From NCBI RefSeq assembly GCF_036231945.1, contig NZ_CP109599.1:3690501-3754500 (forward strand): 64,000 nt of DNA, in the 5' to 3' direction. Below the pieces are notes generated by a model, which did not search any database, was not told where the DNA came from, and saw only the letters and a program-made list of their open reading frames with translations. This stretch comes from Streptomyces sp. NBC_01429 (GTDB lineage Bacteria; Actinomycetota; Actinomycetes; Streptomycetales; Streptomycetaceae). Shown here piece by piece: positions 16,462-25,130 of this stretch. Position 1 is the stretch's first letter. Each line of letters starts with the position of its first letter. A program made the position numbers and the translations under genes.

Positions 16462-17814
16462 TCAGTTTCTTGTCAGCTCGCACGGATGGCTGAGGTAGTT
16501 GCCGAGCCAGCCGGTCCCCTCGCCGCTCTTCATCGCGCGTGCCGCGCCGGTCAGCCGGTCCTGGCGGAGGGCGAGTTCCAGGACCAGCAGCGGGCTGTCG
16601 ATCCGGGCGTCGGCGGTGGGGATCTGGAGCGGCAGCAGTGCCCGGAGGTCCCAGTCCGCCGACGCCTCGAAGGGGACGGTGGCGGTGCCCGCGTCGTCGA
16701 GGCGTACCTCGATGCGTCGGTCGGCCAGCACGTCGACCGTCAGTGGGAGGTCGCCCTCGCGGGTCGTGATCCGGCCGGTCCAGCCCCCTTCCGGGAGGGT
16801 CGCCGCGCGGCCGGTGGCGGGGATGGCGGACAGTCCCGCGAGGTCGAAGCCCGGTGCGACGCGGGCGAGGACGTGGCGCAGGATCGCGTCGCGGGCCGTC
16901 TTGTCGGTGCTGTTGGTGAGCACGGCCACGGCGCGGTCGTGTTCGGGTATCCGGACGACCATGTTGCCGACCCCGCCCATGCCGCCGCTGTGGCTGTACA
17001 GGAGCGGTCCGGCGCCGCTCGATACGCTCCAGCCGAGTCCGTACCCCTGGGCCGGGCCGACCGGCACGGCGTCGTACACGGCCGCCGCCGTCCGGGGCGT
17101 GAGCAGCCGGGCGCAGTTCTGGGCGAAGAGCGCGACGTCCGAGGCGGTCGCCCAGGCGGCTCCGGCAGCCGGGTGGCCGGAGCGGCAGACGGGGTACGCG
17201 CGGCCGTCGGCGGTGTAGCGCACGGCGGTCGGTCCGGGGCCCGGGTGGGTGTGACCGACCCGGAGACTGGTCAGGCCGAGCGGGCGCGCGATCCGGGCGC
17301 CGATCTGTTCGTCGAGGTCGCCCAGCAGTGAACCGAGCGCCCGGTAGCCGAGGTTGGCGTATTCGAAGCCGGTGCCGGGCTCGCGGTAGAGACGTCCCGC
17401 GTACCAGCTCGTCGGGATCGCCGGGGCGGGGGCGCTGTCGTCGTCCCCGTCGCCGTCTCCGTAGCGCCAGTCGTAGTGGGCGCCGAACCCGCCCCGGTGC
17501 TGGAGGGTCTGCCGGATCGACGGCGGCGTCGCCCCGCCGTACTCGCCGGGCAGCGGCGCGTCCAGGTCCAGTTCGCCTTCGTCGGCGGCGGCGCAGACGG
17601 CGGTGGCGGTGAGCGGCTTGGTGATCGAGGCCAGTCCGTACACGGTGTCCGCCGTGGCGGCCCGCCCGGCTGCGCGGTCCGCCAGACCGTACGCCTCGGC
17701 CAGCATCACCTCGTCGCGCTCGGCCACCGCCACGGAGACCGAGGCGCAGCCGTGCCGCTGAAGCACCCCCGTGCAGAACTCCTCCAGACCTTCAAGACCT
17801 TCCAGTCCGTGCAT
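16462..17814 (-). CDS. Serine hydrolase, beta-lactamase/DD-peptidase (class C-like) fold
   Basis: The protein is 450 aa. Nucleophile motif SITK (SxxK) is in YGLASITKPLTATAV, the Tyr motif is YANLG and the third motif is HSGG in LYSHSGGMGGVG. There is no signal peptide, so it is probably cytoplasmic, an esterase or peptidase rather than a periplasmic lactamase. A C-terminal beta domain of about 130 residues follows (GGWTGRITTREGDLPLTVDVL). ATG 17814 has AGGAAGG upstream. The N-terminus shows an in-frame GLEGLEGLEE repeat. It converges on dhaL with a 51-base gap and is not obviously tied to either flank. Confidence 0.85.
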   Translation of the reverse strand: MHGLEGLEGLEEFCTGVLQRHGCASVSVAVAERDEVMLAEAYGLADRAAGRAATADTVYGLASITKPLTATAVCAAADEGELDLDAPLPGEYGGATPPSIRQTLQHRGGFGAHYDWRYGDGDGDDDSAPAPAIPTSWYAGRLYREPGTGFEYANLGYRALGSLLGDLDEQIGARIARPLGLTSLRVGHTHPGPGPTAVRYTADGRAYPVCRSGHPAAGAAWATASDVALFAQNCARLLTPRTAAAVYDAVPVGPAQGYGLGWSVSSGAGPLLYSHSGGMGGVGNMVVRIPEHDRAVAVLTNSTDKTARDAILRHVLARVAPGFDLAGLSAIPATGRAATLPEGGWTGRITTREGDLPLTVDVLADRRIEVRLDDAGTATVPFEASADWDLRALLPLQIPTADARIDSPLLVLELALRQDRLTGAARAMKSGEGTGWLGNYLSHPCELTRN

Positions 17815-17885
17815 CGCGGCGCCTTCCTGTCGGTCCTGTCGGTCCCGTCACCCTAACTTCGGGCGCGGGAGCGAGAGCGGGAGCC

Positions 17886-18596
17886 TCAGTCCAGCGTCGC
17901 GTAGACGATGAGGTTGTTCACCGGGTGGCCCTGGGCGTCGAAGGCGCCGTCGCAGGTGATCAGACGCAGGGCGCGGTCCTTCGTCGCGCCGTAGACCTTC
18001 TCGGTGGGGAAGGTGCCCTTGCCGACGCTCTCGGTGCCGGTGACGGTGAAGTGCGAGGACTCTCCGGCGTTGTTGGTGACGGTGATGGCCGCGCCCTTGG
18101 CGATCTTCTTGAGGTCGTGGAAGACGGCCTTGCCGAAACGGGTGTCGTTGTGGCCGATGATGACGGCGGGACCGGCCTCTCCGGGCACGGGACCACCGGC
18201 GTACCAGCCCGCGGTCATCCCCTTCTCGGCCGGCGGTACCTCGACGGTGCCGTCCGTGTTGAGCCCGAGCACCATCAGGGAACTGGTGATCCCGACCGAG
18301 GGGATGTCGACCTTGGTGGGCGGCAGCGCTCCCTCGGCCCCCTGCCCCGACCCCGCCCCTGACCCTGAATCCGAATCCGGTCCCGGGCCCGGCACATCCG
18401 CCGAAGCGGAGGCCGAGGCCGAGGCGGCGGCGGACGAGTCGGTACGGGCGGCCGGGGCGGCGGTGGCCGAGCAGCCGGTGAGCACGGCGAGGACCAGCGG
18501 TACGACGGGAGCGAGGCGGGCGAGCCGGGCACGGCGCGCGGGCACGAGGGGCGGCCGGGCGCCGGGGCGCCGTACCGGCGGGTGTACGGAGGACAC
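17886..18596 (-). CDS. Class F sortase
   Basis: The protein is 236 aa. An N-terminal basic stretch and a hydrophobic segment ending VLTGC give a signal/lipobox-like anchor; a Ser/Ala/Gly-rich linker follows (about 45-90). The sortase domain has the catalytic His in VIIGHNDTRFGKAVF and Cys in LRLITCDGAFD, close to the C-terminus as in class F. The GTG start (18594-18596) follows GGAG at good spacing. The upstream neighbour is a small membrane-anchored protein that may be its partner. Class F enzymes are widespread in Actinobacteria, but their substrates are poorly known. Confidence 0.88.
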   Translation of the reverse strand: MSSVHPPVRRPGARPPLVPARRARLARLAPVVPLVLAVLTGCSATAAPAARTDSSAAASASASASADVPGPGPDSDSGSGAGSGQGAEGALPPTKVDIPSVGITSSLMVLGLNTDGTVEVPPAEKGMTAGWYAGGPVPGEAGPAVIIGHNDTRFGKAVFHDLKKIAKGAAITVTNNAGESSHFTVTGTESVGKGTFPTEKVYGATKDRALRLITCDGAFDAQGHPVNNLIVYATLD

Positions 18597-18722
18597 GATG
18601 GGCTCCAGAGCAGGGCTGCGGGCAGGACGGGGAAGACGCGGTGGCGCCGCCCCTGCGAGGGGGCGGCGCCACTGTGGTGCCGGGAGCGGAGGGTGTGCCG
18701 GATCCGGCGGGGTGGTCCCTTG

Positions 18723-19142
18723 TCAGGCGGTGTGGCGCTCGGCGGAGCGGCGGCGCAGTACGAAGGTGCCTGCGCCCGCGAGCAGCAGCCCGCCGGCGGC
18801 CGTACCGGCGAGAGCGGCGAAGCCGGAGTCCGCGGCCGGGGCTTCACCGGCGGCGACACCGCCGCGCGGCGCGGGCTGGGCGGCCCGGCCGGTCTTCAGG
18901 TCCTGCATCTTCTTGTATTCCTCCCGGGAGATCCCGGCCTTGGCGGCGGCCGCGTCCTCGGCCTTCTTGTCGGCGGCGGCCGCGTCCTCGGCCCTCTTGC
19001 CGGCCGGGGCCGTGGAGGGCGCCTGGTCGGCCGGGACCGGGGTCGGGTCGGAGGAGGCGAAGGCGGCGGAGGTCGGGACGAGCAGGGCACCGGCCGCGAC
19101 GGCGCTCAGGACGGCGGCACGCAGGCCGAGGTGACGGGACAT
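18723..19142 (-). CDS. Small surface protein with C-terminal membrane anchor
   Basis: The protein is 139 aa. The signal peptide (MSRHLGLRAAVLSAVAAGAL, cut near AFA) is followed by an Ala/Lys/Asp-rich helical region with a doubled KKAEDAAAA unit and the motif GISREEYKKMQDLKTGR. The C-terminus has a hydrophobic helix (about 108-128) and a basic RRRSAERHTA tail, the layout of sortase-anchored proteins. No standard LPxTG or LAxTG is present; the position is occupied by EAPAADSGF. ATG 19142 has GGAG upstream. Sitting 126 bases upstream of the class F sortase gene, it may be that enzyme's substrate or simply a membrane protein. Confidence 0.75.
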   Translation of the reverse strand: MSRHLGLRAAVLSAVAAGALLVPTSAAFASSDPTPVPADQAPSTAPAGKRAEDAAAADKKAEDAAAAKAGISREEYKKMQDLKTGRAAQPAPRGGVAAGEAPAADSGFAALAGTAAGGLLLAGAGTFVLRRRSAERHTA

Positions 19143-19267
19143 GTGGGGCTCCAGTTCCAGCCCGGCCTTGGTGGTACCTGGATGCCGAGTCGCACCAGGT
19201 TCCGGGCATGGCTCCACCATGGCGAGCACTTATGAAGAAGCTGTCAGGAAGACGCTGTCAGGGCGTC

Positions 19268-19400
19268 ATGGTCATCGCGTCGCGGTCGTCACGGTCGTCA
19301 CGTCGCGGTGGTCACGGTCGTCACGTCGCGGTGGTCACATCGCGGTCGCCGCGCCGAGGCGGACACGTCGCGGTCGCCTCGTCGCAGTCGTCACCGTCAT
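19268..19400. repeat. Tandem GTCACGTCGCGGTGGTCACG-like repeats
   Basis: Several imperfect 10- and 20-base copies of TCACGTCGCGGTGG / TCACGGTCG run through the gap between the small surface-protein gene and the end of the histidine kinase gene. They have no spacers and no open frame I would trust, so they are simple repeats downstream of the kinase. Confidence 0.6.
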
Positions 19401-19413
19401 CACTTCGCCGTCG

Positions 19414-21486
19414 TCAGGGCCGCGCCGCGGTCTCCTCGGCCTTCCCCGCTCCCCCGCCGCCGGGCAGGTCATCCGCCGCACCGCCCGGCGCGACCGGCAG
19501 CCGTACGGTGAAGACCGAGCCCAGTCCCTCGGTGCTCATCACCGTCGCCGTACCGCCGTGGGCCTCGGCCAGCTTGAGGACGATCGCCAGGCCGAGACCG
19601 CTGCCGCCGGTGCTCCGGTTGCGGGACTTCTCCGCCCGCCAGAAGCGGTCGAACACATGGGGGACGTCCGCCGGCGGGATACCGCTGCCGGTGTCGGCCA
19701 CCTCCAGGGCCACTTCGTCCCCGGCGGCGTTGACGTATGCGCGCAGGCTCACCCGGCCGCCGGCCGGGGTGTGGCGTACCGCGTTGGAGACCAGGTTGCT
19801 GACGGCCTGCCGGAGCCGGACCGGGTCGGCGTGCAGCAGCGGGGGCCGGGGGGTGCCGGGCGGCGGCGTGGAGACCGTCAGGGCGATGTCCGCGGTCTCG
19901 GCCAGACCCTGGTGTGCCGCGGCGACCTGGACGAGCAGCTCGTCGGCCCGTACCGGCTCCGGGTGCAGCCGCAGCGCGCCCGCGTCGGCCGCCCCGAGGT
20001 CCTGGAGGTCGTCGATGATGTGCTGGAGCTGCACCGCCTCCTCCAGCAGCGAGGAGACGAACGCCGGGTCCGGCTCGGCCAGACCGTCCTGCGCCGCCTC
20101 CAGCCAGCCGCGGATGTTGCTCAGCGGGGTGCGCAGTTCGTGGGCGACGTCGCTGACCATCGCCTTGCGCTGTTCCTCCAGCCGGGCGCGGTGGGCCGCC
20201 ATGTCGTTGAACGCCGCGGCCAGCCGTCCGATCTCGTTGTCGAGACCGACCGGCACGGGCTCGGAGTCCAGGCCGTCCCGCATCCGCTGCGCGGCGCCGG
20301 TGAGCGCGTGCAGGGGGCGTACGAGGCGGGTTCCGGCGATGACCGAGGCGCCGACGGTGAGCGCGAGGACGAGGGCCGTGACCCCGGCGATGCGTGCGGT
20401 GTTGGCCGGGGAGAGGTCGAGCCCCGGCACACTGACCGCGCCACCGGGGGTGTCGATGAACAGCAGCGCGGGCGCGGCGACATAGGACGTGAGCTGTTCG
20501 CGGCGGGCGCTGGCGACGCAGGCGGCGACGGCCCGGTCGTACCGGCTGTTGAGGGGCCCCGGCCGGCCGACGGGCGGCATGCGGGCCGCCTCGGCCTTCC
20601 GCGCGCGGTCCTGCCGCGCCGCCAGCTCCTCCTCGGCGCCGGTGGCGGGCATGGAGCTGGGGGCCTCATCGGGCCGGGTCGCCACGAGTGAGGGCACGGC
20701 CTCCCGGCCCCAGGACAGGTCGAGGTTGAGTCTGACGCCCTTGCGGTCCTGGCGCTCCAGGCAGGCGTCGGACAGCTGGTTGAGTTCCTGGAGGGCCTTC
20801 TTCTCGGTCGCGGTGGGAACGGCCGGCACATCGTCCAGGCACTTCCGTTCCATGGGGTCGGTGTCGTTGCTCACCAACTGGATGCGGGGCCGCCCGCTCG
20901 GGCTCTCGACGACGTCGGCGGCGATGCCCATGCTGCCGAGGCACTCCACATTCGCCGCGGCGGTCCGCCGCAGCCGGGTGCGTTCCTCCTCGGTCAGCAG
21001 GAACGGGCCCACCGCGCGCGGGTCGACGCGGTCCGCGTCGGCGGAGGCGGAGTCGGGCACCAGTACGGTGTCGACGGAGAGCGGGTCGACGACCGCCGAA
21101 GCCTGTGGCGCCAGCGGCGCGGCGGACGGATCGGTCTTCCCGGACGGGGAGTTGACGGCGGAGTCGAAGAGCGGATGCCGGTCCTGGGTGGTCAGCACGA
21201 TCCGGCGCTCGGACCGCCGGGCCAGCTCGCGCGCCATGCCGTCGACGCCGTCCCAGCCGGGATGGGTGGCCGCGTACCCCAGCAGGCTGTTGTAGATCTT
21301 GGCATCGGCGCTGAGGTTCTGCCCCTGCTCCTGGCGGATCGCGCCGGAGGTCGTCTGCACGGCGATCCAGGCGGTGGCGGCGACCGAGCACGAGGCCACC
21401 AGCGCCGACACGGTCAGCAGCCGGCCGAGCAGGCTCTTGCGGAGCGGCAGCCGGGTGCGCGGCCCGTCAGGTCGACGACGACGCAT
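19414..21486 (-). CDS. Two-component sensor histidine kinase
   Basis: The protein is 690 aa. The first membrane helix is about 22-45, followed by an unusually large (about 300 aa) extracytoplasmic domain with several Cys residues (NVECLG, RKCLDD, DACLER, AACVAS) that may form disulfides. A second helix lies near 360-385. Then come HAMP (RPLHALTGAAQRM), the phospho-acceptor H-box SDVAHELRTPLSN, N-box SNLVSNAVRHTP, and G-boxes DTGSGIPPADVPHVF and GSGLGLAIV. The start ATG overlaps the response-regulator gene by 20 bases, so the pair is coupled. The adjacent sortase and surface-protein genes suggest an envelope-related signal. Confidence 0.92.
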   Translation of the reverse strand: MRRRRPDGPRTRLPLRKSLLGRLLTVSALVASCSVAATAWIAVQTTSGAIRQEQGQNLSADAKIYNSLLGYAATHPGWDGVDGMARELARRSERRIVLTTQDRHPLFDSAVNSPSGKTDPSAAPLAPQASAVVDPLSVDTVLVPDSASADADRVDPRAVGPFLLTEEERTRLRRTAAANVECLGSMGIAADVVESPSGRPRIQLVSNDTDPMERKCLDDVPAVPTATEKKALQELNQLSDACLERQDRKGVRLNLDLSWGREAVPSLVATRPDEAPSSMPATGAEEELAARQDRARKAEAARMPPVGRPGPLNSRYDRAVAACVASARREQLTSYVAAPALLFIDTPGGAVSVPGLDLSPANTARIAGVTALVLALTVGASVIAGTRLVRPLHALTGAAQRMRDGLDSEPVPVGLDNEIGRLAAAFNDMAAHRARLEEQRKAMVSDVAHELRTPLSNIRGWLEAAQDGLAEPDPAFVSSLLEEAVQLQHIIDDLQDLGAADAGALRLHPEPVRADELLVQVAAAHQGLAETADIALTVSTPPPGTPRPPLLHADPVRLRQAVSNLVSNAVRHTPAGGRVSLRAYVNAAGDEVALEVADTGSGIPPADVPHVFDRFWRAEKSRNRSTGGSGLGLAIVLKLAEAHGGTATVMSTEGLGSVFTVRLPVAPGGAADDLPGGGGAGKAEETAARP

Positions 21487-22309
21487 CGCGCGCCTTCTCT
21501 CTGGTGGGGTGTGTCCTCGTGGGGTCTGTCTTCGCCGAGCCCGTCTTCGCCGGGTCTGCCTTCGCCGGGTCTGCCTTCGCCGGGTCCGTCTTCGCCGGGT
21601 CCGTCAGTTTGTAGCCGACGCCGAACACGGTGATCAGCCGGGCCGGCCGTCTCGGGGCGCGCTCGATCTTCTTGCGCAGATGCATGATGTGCACATCGAC
21701 GGTGCGGTTGCTGATGTACTTGTCGAAGCCGTGCAGCTCCTCCAGAAGCCGCTGCCGGGAGAAGACCCGGTCCGGCTCCGTCGCCATCGCGGCGAGGATA
21801 CGGAACTCACCGGGCGTGCACACGACCGGCGTTCCCCCGACCGACACCTCGTGCCGTACCGGATCGACCCTGAGCGCGCCCACCGACAGCGTCTCGTCGT
21901 CCACCACGACGGGGCCGGGAGCGGCGGCCGGTCCGGTGGGACGCCGGTTGCGGCGCAGTAACGTCCTTACGCGGGCCATCAGTTCACGCGGACTGAACGG
22001 CTTGGTCATGTAGTCGTCGGCGCCGAGGTCGAGACCGAGCAGCAGATCGTCCTCGGTACTGCGGGCCGTGAGCATCAGCACCGGCACCTCCCGGGACTCG
22101 GCGCGCAGGATCCGCACCACGTCGAGGCCGTCGGCCCGGGGCATCATCACATCGAGCACCAGCAGGTCGGGTTCCCGGTGCCGCACCCCGTCGAGGGCGG
22201 CGCGGCCGTCCGCGACGACGGTGACCGTGTGTCCCTCGTGCTCCAGATAGCGGCGCACGAGTTCGGCCTGCTTCGCGTCGTCTTCGGCGACCATGATGTC
22301 TGCGCACAC
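21467..22309 (-). CDS. OmpR-family response regulator, partner of the 19414-21486 kinase
   Basis: The protein is about 280 aa. The receiver domain begins IMVAEDDAKQAELVRRYLEHEG, has the phospho-Asp in LLVLDVMMPRADG and Lys in YMTKPFSPREL. The winged-helix output domain ends NRTVDVHIMHLRKKIE..ITVFGVGYKL. GTG 22307-22309 (MCADIMVAEDD) is chosen; no strong Shine-Dalgarno is visible and ATG 22294 is an alternative. After the domain comes a tail of about 45 residues with five DPAK-type repeats, coded by 15-base direct repeats at 21530-21605. The tail overlaps the kinase start. Confidence 0.88.
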   Translation of the reverse strand: MCADIMVAEDDAKQAELVRRYLEHEGHTVTVVADGRAALDGVRHREPDLLVLDVMMPRADGLDVVRILRAESREVPVLMLTARSTEDDLLLGLDLGADDYMTKPFSPRELMARVRTLLRRNRRPTGPAAAPGPVVVDDETLSVGALRVDPVRHEVSVGGTPVVCTPGEFRILAAMATEPDRVFSRQRLLEELHGFDKYISNRTVDVHIMHLRKKIERAPRRPARLITVFGVGYKLTDPAKTDPAKADPAKADPAKTGSAKTDPTRTHPTREKARDASSST

Positions 22310-22478
22310 GCGGACGATCGTAGCGAGCGCGGGTCCGGGCCGGGGGCGGCGGCCCGGTGGCCCGGTGGCCCGGCCGACCGCCGCCGGGCCGCCGGGCCGC
22401 CACCGGCGGCGGGCTCTCTCCCCTTCGGCGCCACCTCCGGTATCGCGGGTGCGTCCGCCGTCCGCGCCGACCAACGGG

Positions 22479-22616
22479 TACACCAACCCGCAGGGCCTGC
22501 CGCTCAACAACCTCGTCGCGGCGGGCGCGGTCAGGTACGTCGTGCCCGTACTGCTCCTCTTCCTGGTCATGCGGCGCGGATTCGTCCGGGGAGTCTCCTC
22601 CTCCGGACTCAAGTAG
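22479..22616 (+). pseudogene. Possible C-terminal remnant of a sugar ABC transporter permease
   Basis: A plus-strand frame ends with about 45 residues (NPQGLPLNNLVAAG, then VVPVLLLFLVMRRGFVRG, ending SSSGLK). This resembles the last membrane helix and C-terminus of MalG-type sugar permeases and is comparable in style to the FTGLK end of the permease at 60064-61032. Nothing upstream in frame continues the family; it turns into Pro/Arg-rich sequence. It is best read as gene debris, though a small membrane protein is possible. Confidence 0.4.
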
Positions 22617-22770
22617 GTTCCGCCCGGCCGTCGTACATCTCACTGGCTAGGGCGCGGTGTTCCGTGGCACCCAGGGATGACGGGGTGATCACCGGACAGA
22701 GGGATTCGCCCGGCATCCACCCACTCGTAGCGTCTAGCCCAGCAGGGGGGACGACCGAGAAGCGACAACG

Positions 22771-23955
22771 GTGGGTCAGGTGGCACGGATGACGCAGCAG
22801 CAGGAACCGGTGCGGGACGACGCGGTACGGGGCAAGGCGTTCGCGCCGGAGTACCAGGGCGCCCTCGGCTCGCTGTCGGTGAACTCCTCCCTGACCGATG
22901 TGCTGGTCAGAGGCATCGAGGAGCTGCGGGCGGCGGAGGCCGCCGGGGAGCGGCGCGAGATGGCCAAGTGCGGGCTCGCCGTGGCGGAGGCGTACCGGCG
23001 GCTGGGGATGGTGCCGGAGGCCGACGCGGCGTGGAAGGCCAGTTACCGATCGGCCCGTACCGTGCGGGACGTGGGGGCGATGGCGTGGGCGTTGTGGAGC
23101 GGGGGCACACTCGCCCGGCAGCGCGGGTCGCTGCCGCTCGCGTACCGGCTGCTGCGGCTCGCGGCCGAGCTGGGGGAACGCGGCGGCGATGTGGTGGTAC
23201 GCGGCTATTCGCTCGCCGGACTGGCGGAGACGGGACGGATCCAGGGCGACTACCAGGCCGTCGGGAAACTGCACGAACAGCTGCTCGCCGAGGCCCGGCG
23301 GCGCGGCGAGGCACGGCACACGGTGTGGGCGCTGGAGGGCATCGCGCAGATGCACCGCAACACCGGTTCGTACGACACCGCGCTCGCCCTCTTCGAGGAG
23401 GCCGCGCAGACGGCGGGCAGCGCCGACGACCAGCGCGGGCGTGCCTGGGCGCTGCGCGGGATAGCCGATGTGGTGTCGATACGCGACGGGGATGTGGAGC
23501 GGGCGCTGGCGCTGCTCTCCGAGGCCGAAGTCACCTGCCGTGCCATGCGGTTGTCGAGCGCGCTGGCGTACAACCACAAGATGCGCGGCAACGTGCTCTA
23601 CCGCGCCGGACGTTACGCGGAGGCCCGGGACAACTACCTTGTCTCGCTGGATGAGTTCCGCGAGATGAACGAGTCGCGCGGTACGGCCCTGTCCCGGCTC
23701 GGGCTCGCCAAGTCCCTCGCCCGGCTGGGCCGGGACGGCGCGGAGACCGCCGCCGAGCTGGCCGAACTGCGGCACACCCTGGACCGGATCGGGCTGCGGC
23801 ACGCGCGGGACATGGTGGACAAGGCGGTGGCGGAGCTGGGCGTGGGGCCGCTGCCGTCGGACGGGGAGGGGGCCGGGGGCGCGCTGTCGGGCTCGGGCTC
23901 GGGCGCCGGATCGGGCTCCGGATCGGGCTCCGGCTTCGAGGGGGCGCGGCGATGA
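22771..23955 (+). CDS. Tetratricopeptide-repeat protein
   Basis: The protein is about 394 aa and almost entirely helical, with repeated TPR-like pairs: AKCGLAVAEAYRRLGMVPEADAAW, WALEGIAQMHRNTGSYDTALALFEEA, AYNHKMRGNVLYRAGRYAEARDNYL, ALSRLGLAKSLARLG. No signal peptide or catalytic motif was seen. The C-terminus is a Gly/Ser repeat tail (about 365-390) leading directly into the next gene. The start is taken as GTG 22771; ATG 22789, preceded by AGGTGG, is a good alternative. The stop overlaps the polyprenyl synthase ATG (ATGA), so the TPR protein is probably a partner or scaffold for that enzyme. Confidence 0.82.
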   Translation: MGQVARMTQQQEPVRDDAVRGKAFAPEYQGALGSLSVNSSLTDVLVRGIEELRAAEAAGERREMAKCGLAVAEAYRRLGMVPEADAAWKASYRSARTVRDVGAMAWALWSGGTLARQRGSLPLAYRLLRLAAELGERGGDVVVRGYSLAGLAETGRIQGDYQAVGKLHEQLLAEARRRGEARHTVWALEGIAQMHRNTGSYDTALALFEEAAQTAGSADDQRGRAWALRGIADVVSIRDGDVERALALLSEAEVTCRAMRLSSALAYNHKMRGNVLYRAGRYAEARDNYLVSLDEFREMNESRGTALSRLGLAKSLARLGRDGAETAAELAELRHTLDRIGLRHARDMVDKAVAELGVGPLPSDGEGAGGALSGSGSGAGSGSGSGSGFEGARR

Positions 23956-25088
23956 CCTCTCCGGTGACCTCCGCTCCCGCTGCCCCCGCCGCCCTCACCG
24001 CGCCCGAAACCCTCCACCGCTGCCGCGAGTTGGTACGCCCCGGGCTGGCGGCCGCCATCGGGCGGCTGCACCCGTGGACGGCGGAGATGGCCGCCTTCTC
24101 GTTCGGCTGGCGCGACACCGGCGGCACCCCTGCCTCCGGGGCGTCCGAGGGCAAGGGGCTGCGCCAGGCCCTCGCCGTACTGAGCGCCGAGGCCGTCGGG
24201 GCGGACAGCGCGGACGCGGTCGCGGGGGCGGTCGCCGTCGAGCTGATCCACGCCTTCTCGCTGCTGCACGACGACATCATGGACGGCGACGCGATGCGCC
24301 GGAAGCGGGAGACCGTATGGAAGGCGTACGGCACCGGGCCCGCCGTACTCGCCGGTGACGCGCTCTTCGCGCTCGCCGTGGAGACGCTCGCCGGGACCCC
24401 GGGGGCGCACACGGCGGCCGCCGTGCGGCGGCTGAGCGGGACGCTGACCGAGCTGGTCCGGGGACAGGCCGAGGACCTGCTCTTCGAGGCGCGCCCGTGG
24501 ACGGGGCCCCGGGCCGTACGGCCCGACGAGTACCGGTCCATGGCGGAGCAGAAGACCGGCGCCCTCCTCGGCTGCGCCGCCGCGCTCGGCGGGCTGCTCG
24601 GCGGGGCGCCCGCACCGACCGTCACGGCGCTGGACCGGGCCGGACGCCATCTCGGCGTGGCCTTCCAGGCCGTGGACGACCTGCTCGGCATCTGGGGCGA
24701 CCCGGCGGTGACCGGAAAACCCGTGCACGGCGATCTGCGGAAGCGGAAGAAGACCTACCCCGTGCTCGCCGCCCTCGCCGGGGACGGACCGGCCGCCCGT
24801 GAGCTGGCCGTACTGCTCGACTCCGGCCGCCCGCCGGGCGACACCGGCCACGGAACGGCGTACGGCATCGGCCAGGACAGCACCGGACAGGACGGCACCG
24901 GAGACGACGGCGTCACGGCTCGCGCCGCCGCGCTCGTCGAGGAGGCCGGCGGCCGGGCCGCCACGCTCCACGAGGCCCGGCGCCACCTCGACGCCGCCCG
25001 CGCCTGCCTGGACGGCGCGGCGCTCGCCCCGTACGCGCGACGCGACCTGCACGCGCTGCTCGACTTCCTGCCGCACCGTACGGTCTGA
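23952..25088 (+). CDS. Polyprenyl (isoprenyl) diphosphate synthase family protein
   Basis: The protein is 378 aa. The first Asp-rich motif is LLHDDIMDGD, the second DDLLGIWGDP; the Lys/Arg residues RRKRETVW and GDLRKRKKTYP follow as in trans-prenyltransferases. It should condense isopentenyl diphosphate onto an allylic diphosphate with magnesium. The N-terminal ~30 residues are Ala/Pro-rich, and the following WTAEMAAFSFGWRDTGGTP region resembles the polyprenyl transferases known as cargo of family 2 encapsulins, but no encapsulin gene is in this window. A Gly/Asp/Thr insertion (about 295-320) interrupts the C-terminal half. It is translationally coupled to the TPR protein. Confidence 0.85.
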   Translation: MTSPVTSAPAAPAALTAPETLHRCRELVRPGLAAAIGRLHPWTAEMAAFSFGWRDTGGTPASGASEGKGLRQALAVLSAEAVGADSADAVAGAVAVELIHAFSLLHDDIMDGDAMRRKRETVWKAYGTGPAVLAGDALFALAVETLAGTPGAHTAAAVRRLSGTLTELVRGQAEDLLFEARPWTGPRAVRPDEYRSMAEQKTGALLGCAAALGGLLGGAPAPTVTALDRAGRHLGVAFQAVDDLLGIWGDPAVTGKPVHGDLRKRKKTYPVLAALAGDGPAARELAVLLDSGRPPGDTGHGTAYGIGQDSTGQDGTGDDGVTARAAALVEEAGGRAATLHEARRHLDAARACLDGAALAPYARRDLHALLDFLPHRTV

Positions 25089-25130
25089 CCGCCGCGCGGG
25101 CCGCCCGCTCCCCGCCCGCTCCCCGCTCGG

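Noticed and set aside
16462..17814. Antibiotic-resistance beta-lactamase
   Set aside because: The SxxK, YxN and HSGG motifs fit the broad serine-hydrolase family, but there is no signal peptide, so resistance function is not supported.
19268..19400. CRISPR-like array
   Set aside because: The repeats are short, imperfect and directly abutting with no unique spacers, and no cas genes are nearby.
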